The notes under the pieces were generated by a model. That model saw nothing but the letters and a program-made list of their open reading frames with translations, had not been told where the DNA came from and made no database searches. Source: Gymnogyps californianus (taxonomy: Eukaryota > Chordata > Aves > Accipitriformes > Cathartidae). Taken from it: a stretch of DNA of 64,000 bases. The stretch lies in assembly GCF_018139145.2 (NCBI RefSeq), contig NC_059472.1:99646877-99710876 (forward strand). The letters are read 5' to 3'. The position numbers and the translations under genes are program-made. This document shows, one piece after another, positions 23,961 through 34,448 of the stretch; positions within the stretch are counted from its first letter, which is position 1; each line of letters begins with the position of its first letter.

Positions 23961-23990
23961 TGGGATTTGTAATTTGCTTTACAAATCTCA
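23961..23990. repeat. 12-bp inverted repeat, 6-nt loop
   Basis: TGGGATTTGTAA (23961-23972) pairs with TTACAAATCTCA (23979-23990) with one G-T wobble. It would make a compact hairpin, but the loop is short for a microRNA precursor. Confidence 0.6.
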
Positions 23991-24184
23991 GTTTGATTCT
24001 AGAGATGATATGCAACACAAGATGCTAAAAACTCTGAAAGAAAGTCTTTGAAGATAATTACAGCTACCTTACCACAAAGACGCTCTGAGGGTTACGAGGA
24101 AAAAAAACCAAATCCCTATTAATGCAGAGTTAAGATGACCCGGTTGTAGCAGAGACATTTCCAAGTGGAAAATTCAAATCCAGG
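23991..24184. other. Noncoding, no recognised feature
   Basis: AT-rich unassigned DNA between a hairpin and a candidate regulatory block. Confidence 0.5.
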
Positions 24185-24360
24185 AAATACAGAATCAAGG
24201 TACATGCCAATAAAACATTAACTCTGCCCCCCTGGAGCTGGCAGCGCTCACTGGGAATTATCTGCAACCACTCCAGCTGCAGTCACTGTATTAGCTGGAG
24301 CAGTATTGAACGGTGGGAAGATTAGCTGGAGTTTGGCAGAGCTTGGAGGATAATAGGAAA
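24185..24360. promoter_or_regulatory. Candidate conserved regulatory block
   Basis: Non-repetitive DNA with CCAATAAAACATTAA, GGGAATTATCTGCAACC, repeated AGCTGGAG words (24294-24330) and GAGGATAATAGG. GATA- and homeodomain-like words are frequent. Proposed on composition only. Confidence 0.25.
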
Positions 24361-27279
24361 AAATTTCAGGGTGGGTGAGAAGAGAAGCTGAATGCACGTA
24401 CCTGTGTGTGTATATGCATGCACAAAGGAAAACAGCACCTATGTGCCAGGGGGAACTTGGGAATTTCACTTCAGCACTGAGATGCAGCAAGGAGACAAAT
24501 ATCTAGAAATAGGGATTTAATGGCAGCAAGGCATAAGATAGTATTGACTTACAGGTTTAGTGCTGGGTTGAGGTGCTGCTGTAGGTTACGTAGCTGGGTA
24601 TGGGGTAGGTGTGCACAGCTTCCATTTGGTACAGCACACCTATGGTGCAGTTAGCATTAACAGAAGGAAGGTGTCGGATGCTGTCCCACGATGGTCATCA
24701 GTGGTCGTCCCCCTTTCCTGGCATCTACAAAGTGTGTTATAGCGGAACTGAGGTCAGGGCACAGTTGTACAGCTGAATTTTCTTATTCCCAAAGGATTGC
24801 TTATCCAGAGTGTTACATATTACTAGGCAGCCTAGACTTTCTGATAACAAAGATATTTGTCAGTGAATTTTCTAGGTTTATTTAATAGTAATAGAAATGT
24901 TTTTATTTTTTTGTTGTTGAAAATAGTGGTGACTTAAGCAGTTGAAGTTAACATATAGATTTTTACTTGAAATGTATATCACTAAAGAGGAAATAGAGTG
25001 TCTTATGATTAAGTGGTTGTGTTCTTTTTTGTGTAACAAAATCAATTTTGTTACTGTGGAATGGAAGTTATAGTCATGTTTTGAAATATCTGTGAGCTAG
25101 CAGAAGAGGAAGGGAATTCAAACCTGTGGTCTATCTCTCCAAGTCTTCAGTATTTTCTCCTGTGGTGGCTGTAACAGCGTGAAGCTTGGGACAGCAGGCT
25201 GATGCATCTCCGTTTTCCCCCCTGCCCTATATTTCAGGCAAGATGTAAAACTTGCCTGTATCTTTGGCCTGGTCCCTTTCCCATGCCCTTAAAACATTAA
25301 TATGTCAGAAGCTGTATACTAAGCTCCCTTGTGATTGTCTCCTCTAAGCTGGGTTTCTGGAGCTGACCCGAGGCTGAGTCCTGGCCCTTGTGTTGCTCCA
25401 GCACAAGTTGAAGAGCTGGGGCTCCAGGTCCGAGCACATACCCCCCGTCCCGCTGGAATTCAAGCTTGGAGTGAACTAGAGGCACTTGCAGGTGGGTGCA
25501 AGATGTGTTAAACACCTTTCTGGCAGGCAAGAGAGGTCTGGACTGTCCTGGGTGCACTAGAGTCCACAATGCCCTTGCTTGGAGGCTGTCCTGGGCAGCC
25601 TTTAGGCAAGCGAGGGTTGCAGTGAGCTCCTGATAGCAATGCTGGCATGGCCCTCTCCAAGGGGTAGGGTCGGAGCTGGGATGTTTAAGCCCCAGGCTGG
25701 GTGTCTTGCAGAGGTATCTTGAGTCACCTTTTCTCAAAAGCCCCTGACTTTGGATGGCAAACAGGCCCTTTTGAGGCACAGCAAATTTGCAGGTAGTCTG
25801 AGTCAGCAGAGATTTCAGACCTCTTTGAAGCCTCAACCTTTTAACAGGAAAGGCTTCTCAGCCTGTGTGAGAGCTAAGCTGGCCCTCCGCTATGACAGAT
25901 ACACCCAAACATCTCCTTTTATCCTTGGCTTTCGGCATACCCACAATATTAGGAAAATGTCGCAATGAAGCGCTAACGTTATTTCAAGAAGTAGCTAAAA
26001 AAAGCCCCTTGGAGAGAAGTGACTTATTAACAAGTCATGGGACTTTGATATGCCTCAGGCAACATTTTCAAACTATTGCTCTCCAAATCAGTCGCTATAA
26101 TTATGCCACTTCCCAAACAGAAAAGAACAACGTGAGAAATTCATCTAATGTAATATCATAGGTCTGAGCCTTGGAGCAGAAAAAAATGGGTTGTTGAAAC
26201 ATAATAGTAAAATAGGTGTGACTGCAGAATAGCAGGTCAAAGCAAACCCTCAGATGCGTAATTAATTCTTACTATCCTACTTGTTCTATTTCATCCTTAG
26301 CTATATAATTACACAGTTTTCCCTTCCTCCTGTCCTAACATGCACCACAAGGCGATTTTTTTCTTTGAGCCTTGGAAACAGTAAAACTTGAATGCTTTAT
26401 TGGAGCTACTCTCCTAAAAATAAAACTTTGAAAGGTCTGAGCAGTGGTAGGACCAGACTTTGTAATTACGGCTCTGTCTGGAGGGTATAAGATAGATGAG
26501 GATGTCCTTGTGCTGGGTGTTGTACCCTATGAGTTAAGGCAGGAACTTAAAAGCAGCAGAGCACTGAAGAAAACCACTATCTTCTGTGCAACTTGCAGCC
26601 CTTGTTTGAAGCTAATCCCATCCTTTGAAATGTGTTGGGTGCAAGTTGCAACAGGGTGTTGCCTCGACACGGTCCCTATCTGGGGATGAGAGACGAACTT
26701 TTTTGCAAGGATGTATGCTGGCTAAATGTAATGAATGCTGCTCCTGTGTTACTAACCTGGAAAAATAAGACCCAAGTGTTTTCTTTGGAAAAAAAAAAGT
26801 TCCGTGCCCATTTAGGTGCTTACAACGTTCCTGTCATTTTAGTCTTCAAACACCTACTATTCTAGCAACTCAGCTGATAGCACTGTGAAAAGTAAATCTC
26901 ACTCAAGCATTTTCCTCCCTCTGGCTAATAGCTAATCTAATAATAGTTTGACTCCTACCACCACAATAGCTGTCTTTATAAGATGTGTAGTGGGAGGAGG
27001 CTAAAGATTTCATCTCCTGCGTGGTGATCCAAAACTCCTTGAAAGTAGTGTGACAGTACTGAATCAGGGCCCTGTGCTGCTTATTTATCACCCAACAGAC
27101 CTTTACAGGCTTAAATGTTTCTCAAATTTGACTTAAAAAAAAATCCAGCAAAACCAAGCAACCAACCCTCCCCAACAATGCACGCCCCTCTCTGTTTTCA
27201 TTAGTTTTTTCCCTTTTGTGTTAATGTTTTCCTTGTTAGTGTTTTTACATGAGATCTTTTTATTTATTTATTTTGTGCT
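24361..27279. other. Noncoding, no recognised feature
   Basis: The minus-strand frame 25297-25836 (179 codons) is long for chance, but it has no recognisable domain and a plus-strand frame overlaps its N-terminal end. The stretch 26000-26160 is AT-rich and non-repetitive and may be regulatory. No repeat family was recognised. Confidence 0.5.
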
Positions 27280-27410
27280 TTTACATCAGCCCTAAATGAT
27301 CTTCCTATTAGTACAGGAAGCTGGCAGCAGCCAGTCTGCAGCCTTTGGATAGCCAACTAATTAAGGGAAAAGCAGGTGTGGATGGATCTATTGAGTCTAT
27401 AAATAAGTGC
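27280..27410. promoter_or_regulatory. Candidate conserved regulatory block
   Basis: Contains CCTAAATGATC, CTATTAGTACAGG, CAGCAGCCAGTC, GGATAGCCAACTAATTAAGG and CTATAAATAAG. It mixes homeodomain cores with CAG-rich words in non-repetitive DNA. Inference only. Confidence 0.25.
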
Positions 27411-27555
27411 CAAAAATTTAAGTTATTGGTCTGTGAGTGTTAGCAGGTGGAGCACTCTTTTTATACCTTCAACAGAGAAAAAAAGAAGGGTTAGAGGAAA
27501 TGATTTTTTTTTTCATGATTTAAAAGCTCTTCAGAAATACAATATGTCTGTTCTC
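27411..27555. other. Noncoding, no recognised feature
   Basis: AT-rich with a T10 tract near 27505. Nothing identified. Confidence 0.5.
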
Positions 27556-27573
27556 AAAAAAAAAAAAAAAAAA
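27556..27573. repeat. Poly-A tract (A18)
   Basis: An uninterrupted run of 18 A. The preceding sequence is not a retroposon I recognise. Confidence 0.9.
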
Positions 27574-28879
27574 GCCATTGTCTTGTACGAGGTTAGTCTT
27601 GAAGACAAATAAAGGTAGTGCAGGGGCTCTTACTTTCATTGACCTGGGCTGGGTGATGAACTGGATGGTCTGCGAAGAAATAATTCATATTCTCAGGCTG
27701 ACACTCAGAAACATAACTCACAAGTGACTACAGATGTTACTGCCTATTGTTCCTTTGCAGTTCTGTTTATAAATAAACTTTCCCTGCCTTCCATCAAATG
27801 CTCAAAATGTTCTAATCTGCAAAAAGCCTCTTCCCTCAGTGCTAAAGAAAAATACGATCTATTGAACAAAGTATTATGCAAGGGAGTTTGTGCCTAAGAA
27901 TATATTCTCTCCTCACACTGATTTCTCCTCCTCCCCAATTTCTGTACTGGCTTTCTTCCTTTGTGCTGGATTTAGTAATTTATTCGAACACTTCTAACCA
28001 GGGGGCGTTTTTCACCAGGGTGCAGTGGCAAGAGACCACAAAAGCATTTCACAACACATACAAAATACATTAAAACACTTTCAGGGTAGTATAACGTGTG
28101 ATAGGATAATGTTAGAATAAAAACATGTAGAACAGCCACCTACTTACTTGACTGGTTTCATTAATTTTGATCTAACTGATATAAAAGTCATCTTCATGGA
28201 TATGTATTAATCTTTTATGGGCTATGTATAAATTTAAATGCAAGCAATAAATGAGTGTTTATACTAAAGCTTGCATGTGTCAATCTGGGAAAGTTCTGGT
28301 GAGAGGAAAAACCCAGCACTCAAAACATACGCGTTGTTTGTATTTTAAAACTCTGGGAGCATCTGACCAAGCTAACAGGTGTTGATCTGGAGTAGTAAGG
28401 AAGGGGACTTGTGGTCTGAGGCTTTTGGGAGGCACTGCTGGTTTTAGGGACTTCAATTTCTGAATGTCTGTCTTGAGATTAGAATGGGACTTTTTCGCCT
28501 TTCCCCTTCTTTTCTCCCCCTTAAATACTTAAAGATGGGGAGGGGAAGGGTTTTCCAGGTTAGACTGATCATTATGGATCGCCTTTTAGTGCCAAGTCTG
28601 ATTCTCAGGGCACTCAACCATGATGTGGCTGTGCACATGAGACCTCTTCTCTGCCTGCCAAACTATAGGATGCTCTGGCTTGGAAAGGCAAATGTTTATA
28701 ACTTGTCTTTTGCCCCTGGTTCCTCTTTGTACAGATAATGAGATATTCACTGGAGCAGGGACTGCGACCAGGTAACCAGCCTTCCCAGCTAAGAGTACTA
28801 ATTAGTGTCTCTCTGTCTCTTAATGAATCCATACATATTCATTGAGAAGTAGAACAGCTTCAATAGGAGAGACTCAAGG
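27574..28879. other. Noncoding, no recognised feature
   Basis: AT-rich DNA (especially 28080-28270) with short frames only. No gene or repeat family recognised. Confidence 0.55.
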
Positions 28880-29085
28880 AAAAACTTTTTCTCAGAATAC
28901 CCTGCAGCCTACCTGATGGTTATAAATTTCTCCTGATGGTTATAACTTTCTCCTGATGGTTAGAGACCACGGCTTAATTTCTTTGAATCAGGTGGAGGGA
29001 AGAAAAAAGCTTTTTTGCCTCTAGGGTGAATAGTCTGGCCACTAGACCATTGCAGGCAAGGAGAATGGTCTCCTTTTGCAGAGTG
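28880..29085. repeat. Possible ancient interspersed repeat remnant
   Basis: Words such as CTGATGGTTAGAGACCAC and CTGGCCACTAGACCATTG, followed by GGAGAATGGTCTCC, resemble the tRNA-like head and tail wording of old amniote SINE/LINE remnants that I know from reptiles. The match is weak and from memory, and strand and boundaries are unresolved. Confidence 0.25.
28912..28968. repeat. 20-bp tandem repeat, about 2.7 copies
   Basis: Unit CCTGATGGTTATAAATTTCT occurs at 28912-28931 and again at 28932-28951 with one change (A to C). A third partial copy starts at 28952 (CCTGATGGTTAGAG). The near-identity of the first two copies points to a recent local duplication. Confidence 0.9.
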
Positions 29086-30269
29086 TGTGTGTGTTGATCC
29101 TTACTTCTTATGTTCGTTCATTACGAGTGCCTTAAATACAAAATTTTTCAAACTGGAGCTGAAGAAAAAGATTGGCTTGCACTTGTTTACTAGGCAAAGT
29201 GAATCTAAATTTTAAAAGCTGTTTTAGATCGAATTAAATATTTCCTTTCCTTATACCACCCCATCTATATTTCTTTGGTTTGATAGAAGAACAAGGAATC
29301 AATTACTGACGTCATTTTATTGAGATGCTTTTTAAAGCACTCAGACCCTACATGCTTTTCTATTTAATCCTCAGGAACACTTACAAAAAAATTGTCACTA
29401 GAATAAAAAATAGTAATACTAGTAATAATAAAGAAGACTTGAAAATAGGTGGGTAAACATTGGCTGAGAGCACCAACAGAATCCATTCTGCTGATGAAAG
29501 CTGGCTGTGAAATGGATGCTAAAAATAAACCTCAACTCTAAAAGTCAGTTCTGACAGACCTGGGTCCTGCTTCTCTGTGTAACATAATTTGCCACAATCT
29601 GTGGGCTGATGTTGCAGTAAATTAGGTTCTTGATACTTACTGTTAATGAGTCACTGAATAAATACCTCTGTATAAATTAGCCCACAATTTGCCTGTTGCA
29701 AAAATAAACAGTTTTGATTTCCTGTGTGAACAGCATGGCAAGCATTGTACACATGTAGTTTTGCTAAATACTGAAGATGTTAACCTGTGGGAAGAGAAAG
29801 TGGTCATAAACAGGTACGCGAGCAGTGCGTGGTGGGATGGAGAGGTTTGGCTCTTGTGCCGCATCCCGCTAAATGGGAATGGGGACGTGCAAGGCAGCGC
29901 AGGGGGGGTCAGTCTATGAATCTGGAGAATCAAGAGCTCCAAGTCTTTAGAGCTGTCATCTTGTTTTAGACTGGGTGTCCTCTGCATCAGCCTGAATGAG
30001 AACAGCGGCAATAAATCCTGTACCCAACAGCAGCGTTCAAGATGTTATTTGTGTTTTGGTAGCATGGGGGCTCAGGTCTCGTGGCACTAGATGCTGTGTA
30101 AGACCAAAGTAGGAAATGTTCCACTCTCAGAGTATTTTACAGTTCAAGTCTGAGAAGACGTAATAACACTTGGAAGGAAGATAATGAAACCAGCAATGAG
30201 GACTTGGGTTTATACAGGCCAGATATTTGCACAGTCACAGTAGATGACTCCTATGCTTCTCTTGTGTAT
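29086..30269. other. Noncoding; contains one perfect CRE
   Basis: AT-rich DNA with an imperfect (TAA)n-like run at 29403-29435 and a perfect CREB/ATF palindrome TGACGTCA at 29307-29314, flanked by AATTAC and TTTTATTGAG. Frames of 122 codons or fewer show no domain. Confidence 0.5.
29307..29314. promoter_or_regulatory. Perfect CRE palindrome TGACGTCA
   Basis: The second intact 8-bp CREB/ATF consensus in the window. It is set between a homeodomain-like CAATTAC and TTTTATTG, which makes it slightly more credible than an isolated 8-mer. Confidence 0.3.
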
Positions 30270-30515
30270 TTTTAATACCCAAGTATGGTAGTCCAAGTGC
30301 TTTACAAGTTACTGAGTCTGAAAAAGACTCAACTACCTGTTTTTTCTGTGAAAACACCTCCACTCCTATGCAATGACTTCAGCTGAAGATATGTGGAAAC
30401 AGAAATGAGTTCAATTCTCAGTTCTCGTGAGCTGGGTAGTTCGTTTAGCTGTGGAGCTGTGCCTCAATACAGGGCATAATCATATTATGTCTTCCTGAAG
30501 TGGCTGTCTGTATTA
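30270..30515 (+). repeat. Possible MIR-like ancient SINE remnant
   Basis: The order GAGTTCAATTCTCAG (30408), then GTTTAGCTGTGGAGCTGTGCCTCAA (30443-30467), then GGGCATAATCATATTAT parallels the MIR consensus order (tRNA-like B-box region, then 'ctctgtgcctcagtttcc', then 'ggataataata'). Upstream CAAGTGCTTTACAAG (30296) is also typical of old amniote repeats. Divergence is high and the call is from memory. Confidence 0.35.
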
Positions 30516-31424
30516 AGCACTGGGTCATTTCCAAGGGTTGCAAGGAGTTGCCTGTCTGGTGGCACTAGACGTGACCTTATTGAAATGTCTCGTTCAATAT
30601 CTAGAGGCTGCGTTGTGTCACACTGATACATGTTTTTACCTTAACACTCACTCAACAGCAGCTCTCTGATGCGACGGTGCTTTTCTAATGCATAGACATC
30701 CAAGGAGATGGATGCCTGTGTAATGTTACGTCCGTTTGCCTAGCTGGTCTGATAAAATGAATATCCTTACAAAAAGTCATTATGTGAGTGGCTTAAGATG
30801 GCATGCAGGAATATGAACTTCAGTGCTTATTTCATCCAAGGTACGTGTATGCCATGGATGTCCTGTTGCAGGCATTTATTCTGGAGATGACTGACTGTAT
30901 GTAGCGTGTGTAAAAGGATGAGTCGCTTGTTGTGTTTGGTCACAAGCAATGGAGTCTGCAGAGGGCTAGGATGAACGTGAGGTAAGAGGTACTCAGGGTC
31001 TGCCTGAGGTTGGAGCATGAGCAGGGGTAATTGTCAACGCAATAAACCTAAAGAATACTTAGTAATTTGTAGGGTCATTTTGGTGGCCTCTTTGGGTTGG
31101 AGATGCCTTCAAAAGCACCTGGCAAATCTTTCTCTCTAGTCAATACTATTCCATATGGGTGGCATTTGCTAGGCAGATGTGAGATTTTTATGCAGCCAAC
31201 TTCTGTCTCTCCTGCCATCAGGCATGGTCCTTGCTTGTTGGCACGCAACGCTGTGGTTCCTCATCCACTTTGTGTCTCAGTACACTACATGCAGCTGGTC
31301 AACCTGATTTGGAATTTACTGGCTGGCTGCCAGCCCAGGGAGCACATGAGCCCTGCTAGAGGATGCACTTGTCAGGATCCACCAACGACAGAGGATGAAC
31401 CATACACGCAAATCTCACTTCTGT
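30516..31424. other. Noncoding, no recognised feature
   Basis: No gene. The frame at 31097-31597 (166 codons, plus) runs through a G12 tract as a Gly stretch and is probably accidental. Confidence 0.5.
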
Positions 31425-31436
31425 GGGGGGGGGGGG
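31425..31436. repeat. Poly-G tract (G12)
   Basis: Twelve consecutive G. Possible intermolecular quadruplex or sequencing-length error site. Confidence 0.9.
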
Positions 31437-31640
31437 ATTTTGCATGCTGCGGGATGAGAAAGTCAAAAGCTGTACGGAAAGCACAGAATGAATTAACGAG
31501 CCAGCTATGCAGTGGCAAACCACAATCTAACCAGGAGAGAACAGGGAGAGGAGGGCTATTTAAGCTTGACTTTTTAAAAAAAGATATGCTTCTCTGAAAG
31601 GCTATTTTATAATGAAACAATGATTACAATATTCTTTATT

Positions 31641-31707
31641 GTGCACATGTGGGTGCACATATACACACGTGTGCACACATATACCTGCACATGGTGTATA
31701 CGTACCT
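31641..31707. repeat. Alternating purine-pyrimidine (Z-DNA-prone) stretch
   Basis: Mostly CA/TG/TA alternation over about 65 bases, including GTGCACAT, ATACACACGTGTGCACACAT and GTGTATACGTAC. It is an imperfect dinucleotide repeat with several small palindromes and could adopt Z-DNA. Confidence 0.7.
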
Positions 31708-33168
31708 GACCCAAGTCAATTTGATTGTGCAGAGTGGTGTGCAAGCTTGTACTGGCTGGGGGATTTGTAAACTCTTTCATATGGCACAAGAAGTATTTGC
31801 AGAAGTTATCTTTTGCCCAGCAAGGCTAATGTCTCTAGGCTCCTGCTCTGGTCAAGGAGAAGAGAGGAGCTGCTCCCAGGTGCAATCTAGAGCAGCAGAG
31901 GTAGACTTTTTTTCTGGTAATTTCCCTATGGGAGAGCTTTTCTCTCGACAGCGAGGGCCAAGGCTGCTGTGAGCCTGAGTGAATGCCCTTCACAGGGAGA
32001 CGTGAACTAGGAGAGGACAAGTTTTCTTTTTTTTTTGTTTTGTTTTGTTTTTTTTTAAAAAGAGAAGTGTCTTTAAAGTTAAGCTTCTAAACTACTTTAG
32101 CATTGAAAACAGACGCCTGGCTTTTAGCAAGAACGGAGGGCTCCCAGCTCTCCCTCCAGCTGCCAGCAGCAGGACCCGGAGGGGCTGCCCCTCTAGCTGC
32201 AGGGCAAGCCAGGGTCCTGCGGTTGCGCCGCGCTTGCTTCCCCCTCGATCCACTCTAAGCTTTGGCTCCGTTTCACAGCTCTTCATGGAAATGACTCCCC
32301 GTTCTGGGAGGGGCTCAGTCTCTTTCTCAAATGATAATGCAATCCAGACATGAATTGGCAGAAATGTCATGAGACTTCTTATTCTTGCGTATTTCCAGCG
32401 TGAATGCACTCAAAATATCCTGAGAAAGGCAGCCTTGGCATTTTTTCTGATGAACTGACACTGACCTGATAGTTTATTGTGGTTTCTTCCCCAAAAGACG
32501 GTTATATAGGAAAGAAACTGAAGGATCCCTTTCCCATCCCTAGCTTGTTTTCCCGCTGTCCTAATATTAAAAACTATTATTTTTCCACATTGTATTTTAA
32601 TAACTGCTGCTCCGTCAAAATACTTACAGTGGAACACCACTTTTAAGCATATGCTAATGTTGACTTAAGACCTATCTACCTCTGAACCTTGTGTAATATG
32701 CATTTCAGGAGGCTTAGTGCAGCAGGTAGGAGAGGACAAACAGAAGTTTAATATAGTCCTCTGAGCACAAATTCAGAGGGGTACCTTCCTCTCTCAATAT
32801 ATGGGCAGCTTAGGATGACTTATTTCCTTCAGTGTCGGCACCTAAATTTACTGCCTAGAGTTGGCCAGAGTGAATAGCCACCGTTACTATGTTTGTTCCT
32901 TGAGGTGACAGGATCCCTCTTTCTCTGCCTCCCTGTTTCCTTGAGCCACAGATAGGGATTTCTGATACATCCTGAATGATGGAGGGAGAGAAGGTGTTTC
33001 ACAGGCTTCCAATTTTGTTTTCCTTATGTGAAGGGGACTACTGATGTGGCACAAGAAGAGCCACTGGGAAAAAGACTGTGAGGATGGGCTGGGGTCAAGT
33101 ACTGTGTTTTCTGAATCCTCTAACAGCTGGGCAACGTGAGTGCCTGACTTAGTGAGCACTGTTGTTGA
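31708..33168. other. Noncoding; mild CpG patch at 32120-32340
   Basis: A T-rich tract lies at 32028-32056. Between 32120 and 32340 about ten CpGs cluster (for example GCGCCGCGC at 32225-32233), followed by AT-rich DNA. Frames of about 100 codons are open on both strands, which is expected from composition. No gene recognised. Confidence 0.5.
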
Positions 33169-33194
33169 TCTCTATCACTCTACGGTGATAGAGA
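33169..33194. repeat. Perfect 10-bp inverted repeat, 6-nt loop
   Basis: TCTCTATCAC (33169-33178) and GTGATAGAGA (33185-33194) are exact complements. Each arm carries a GATA core (CTATCA/TGATAG), so it is also a palindromic GATA pair. Confidence 0.65.
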
Positions 33195-33384
33195 GAGACC
33201 TTAACACAGATCCTGGCCCCCACCGTGCATAGTCTGCCTATTTTGGGGGTAGGGGAAGGCTAATCTTGGCTTCTCTGCCTAATCTAGACAAACTGCCTGA
33301 AGAAAGAGATCCTCTCTCGTGAAAACCAATGAGGGGATTCAGGAAGGAAGATGACATTATTTCTTCACTTGTCTTTCTAACATA

Positions 33385-33505
33385 GCGATGAATGGGTACA
33401 GCAAGGTAGGTGCGAGCGATTTAGCTAAAGTCTCACAGGAGAGCTGTAGTGGAGCTAAGAACAAACCCCGCTCTTCAGCCACACAGTCCTGACCTCCCTG
33501 TGGGC
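33385..33505 (-). mobile_element. MIR-like SINE remnant
   Basis: Read on the plus strand, the order is 'TTTAGCTAAAGTCTCACAGG', 'AGCTGTAGTGGAGCTAAGAAC', 'AAACCCCGCTCTTCAG', 'CAGTCCTGACC'. This follows the reverse complement of MIR as I know it ('cttgcccaaggtcacacag', 'agtggcagagc', 'gaacccagg', 'ctgactcc'). The copy is degraded and short. It could instead belong to an old CR1 whose tail shares this wording. Confidence 0.5.
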
Positions 33506-34324
33506 TCCTTGTTTCTGATCCCTGAACCGGAAGGGCAGCATTTCCCACCACATGTATGCATAATTTTTCAGAAGATGTAAGGTATGAGGCACTGGAGGGC
33601 CGGATTTGCTGCTTTTTTCCAGCTGGTTGTTGTTGGGCAGCCGCCTTTGCTGGCTATCTGCTCTGCTCTTGGCCTGGCTCCTCTCCACCAGGGCCAGGCA
33701 CCTCTGTGGTTCCTGGACGTTGGTCCTCGGCACTCGACCACGGAGACACCAGGGCAGATGGGATCATAGGTGGTGCTCAGAGAGGAGCTTGGGAAGAAGC
33801 TTTCTTCCAGTTTCTACCTCTCCCAAACACTTCTCAATGGCAGTGGCATGTGTGTCACCTGTGGAGGGCTGAGCTGTTTCTTCCATGGAGGAAAGTGTGG
33901 GAGAGAAACAGGCAAGCCTCATCATACTGGTTTTGGGCTAGTGGCTGGGTTGAGCTAAGAGTTCGTATATGCCTGATATAATGTCAAATGAGTCGCTCAG
34001 TCAAGCACATCACTATTTTTTTTAAGTAAGCTCGGCTTAGATGTGTTGGTAATATCTGGCAATGGTTCTTCACAGAGAGTTGAACTGCTGCACGGTTGTT
34101 AGAAAGGCAGAAAACACAGTCAGTACCAAAGCGGCAAAAGCACTGTACTGGTAAAATATCATAGCATGACAGGTACATTGCAAATCAATACTACAGGAGA
34201 GTTTGAAATACAGTGTGTAGAAATATTTACAGACCATGGAGATTCAGAAATATTGCTGGCATGGTTGGGGGAATCAATACATGAGGGTAATTACGAAATG
34301 CTGCTGCCTTCTGAGGCAAAAAAT
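33506..34324. other. Noncoding, no recognised feature
   Basis: Several frames on the plus strand (141 codons at 33556-33981) are Trp/Cys-rich with no domain, and three plus-strand frames overlap here. Nothing supports a gene. Confidence 0.5.
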
Positions 34325-34448
34325 ATAGGTCCCCATCCTACCTTAATAGCAGTTAACATGGACCTTCATAAAGTTTCACTGAAACCAATGGAAAGTTCAA
34401 GGGGTTTCTATTCTTCAACTGAGTTATCTAACTGGAGTCAGTATTAGG
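34325..34448. repeat. Possible ancient CR1-like tail remnant
   Basis: CCCATCCTACC, then TTTCACTGAAACCAATGGAAAG and GAGTTATCTAACTGGAGTCAG resemble the 'gaagtcaatggga' wording frequent in ancient amniote CR1-like 3' regions. The match is from memory, short and diverged. Confidence 0.3.

Noticed and set aside
25297..25836. 179-codon minus-strand open frame
   Set aside because: Looked gene-like in length, but no family resemblance and no exon-like flanks could be defended.
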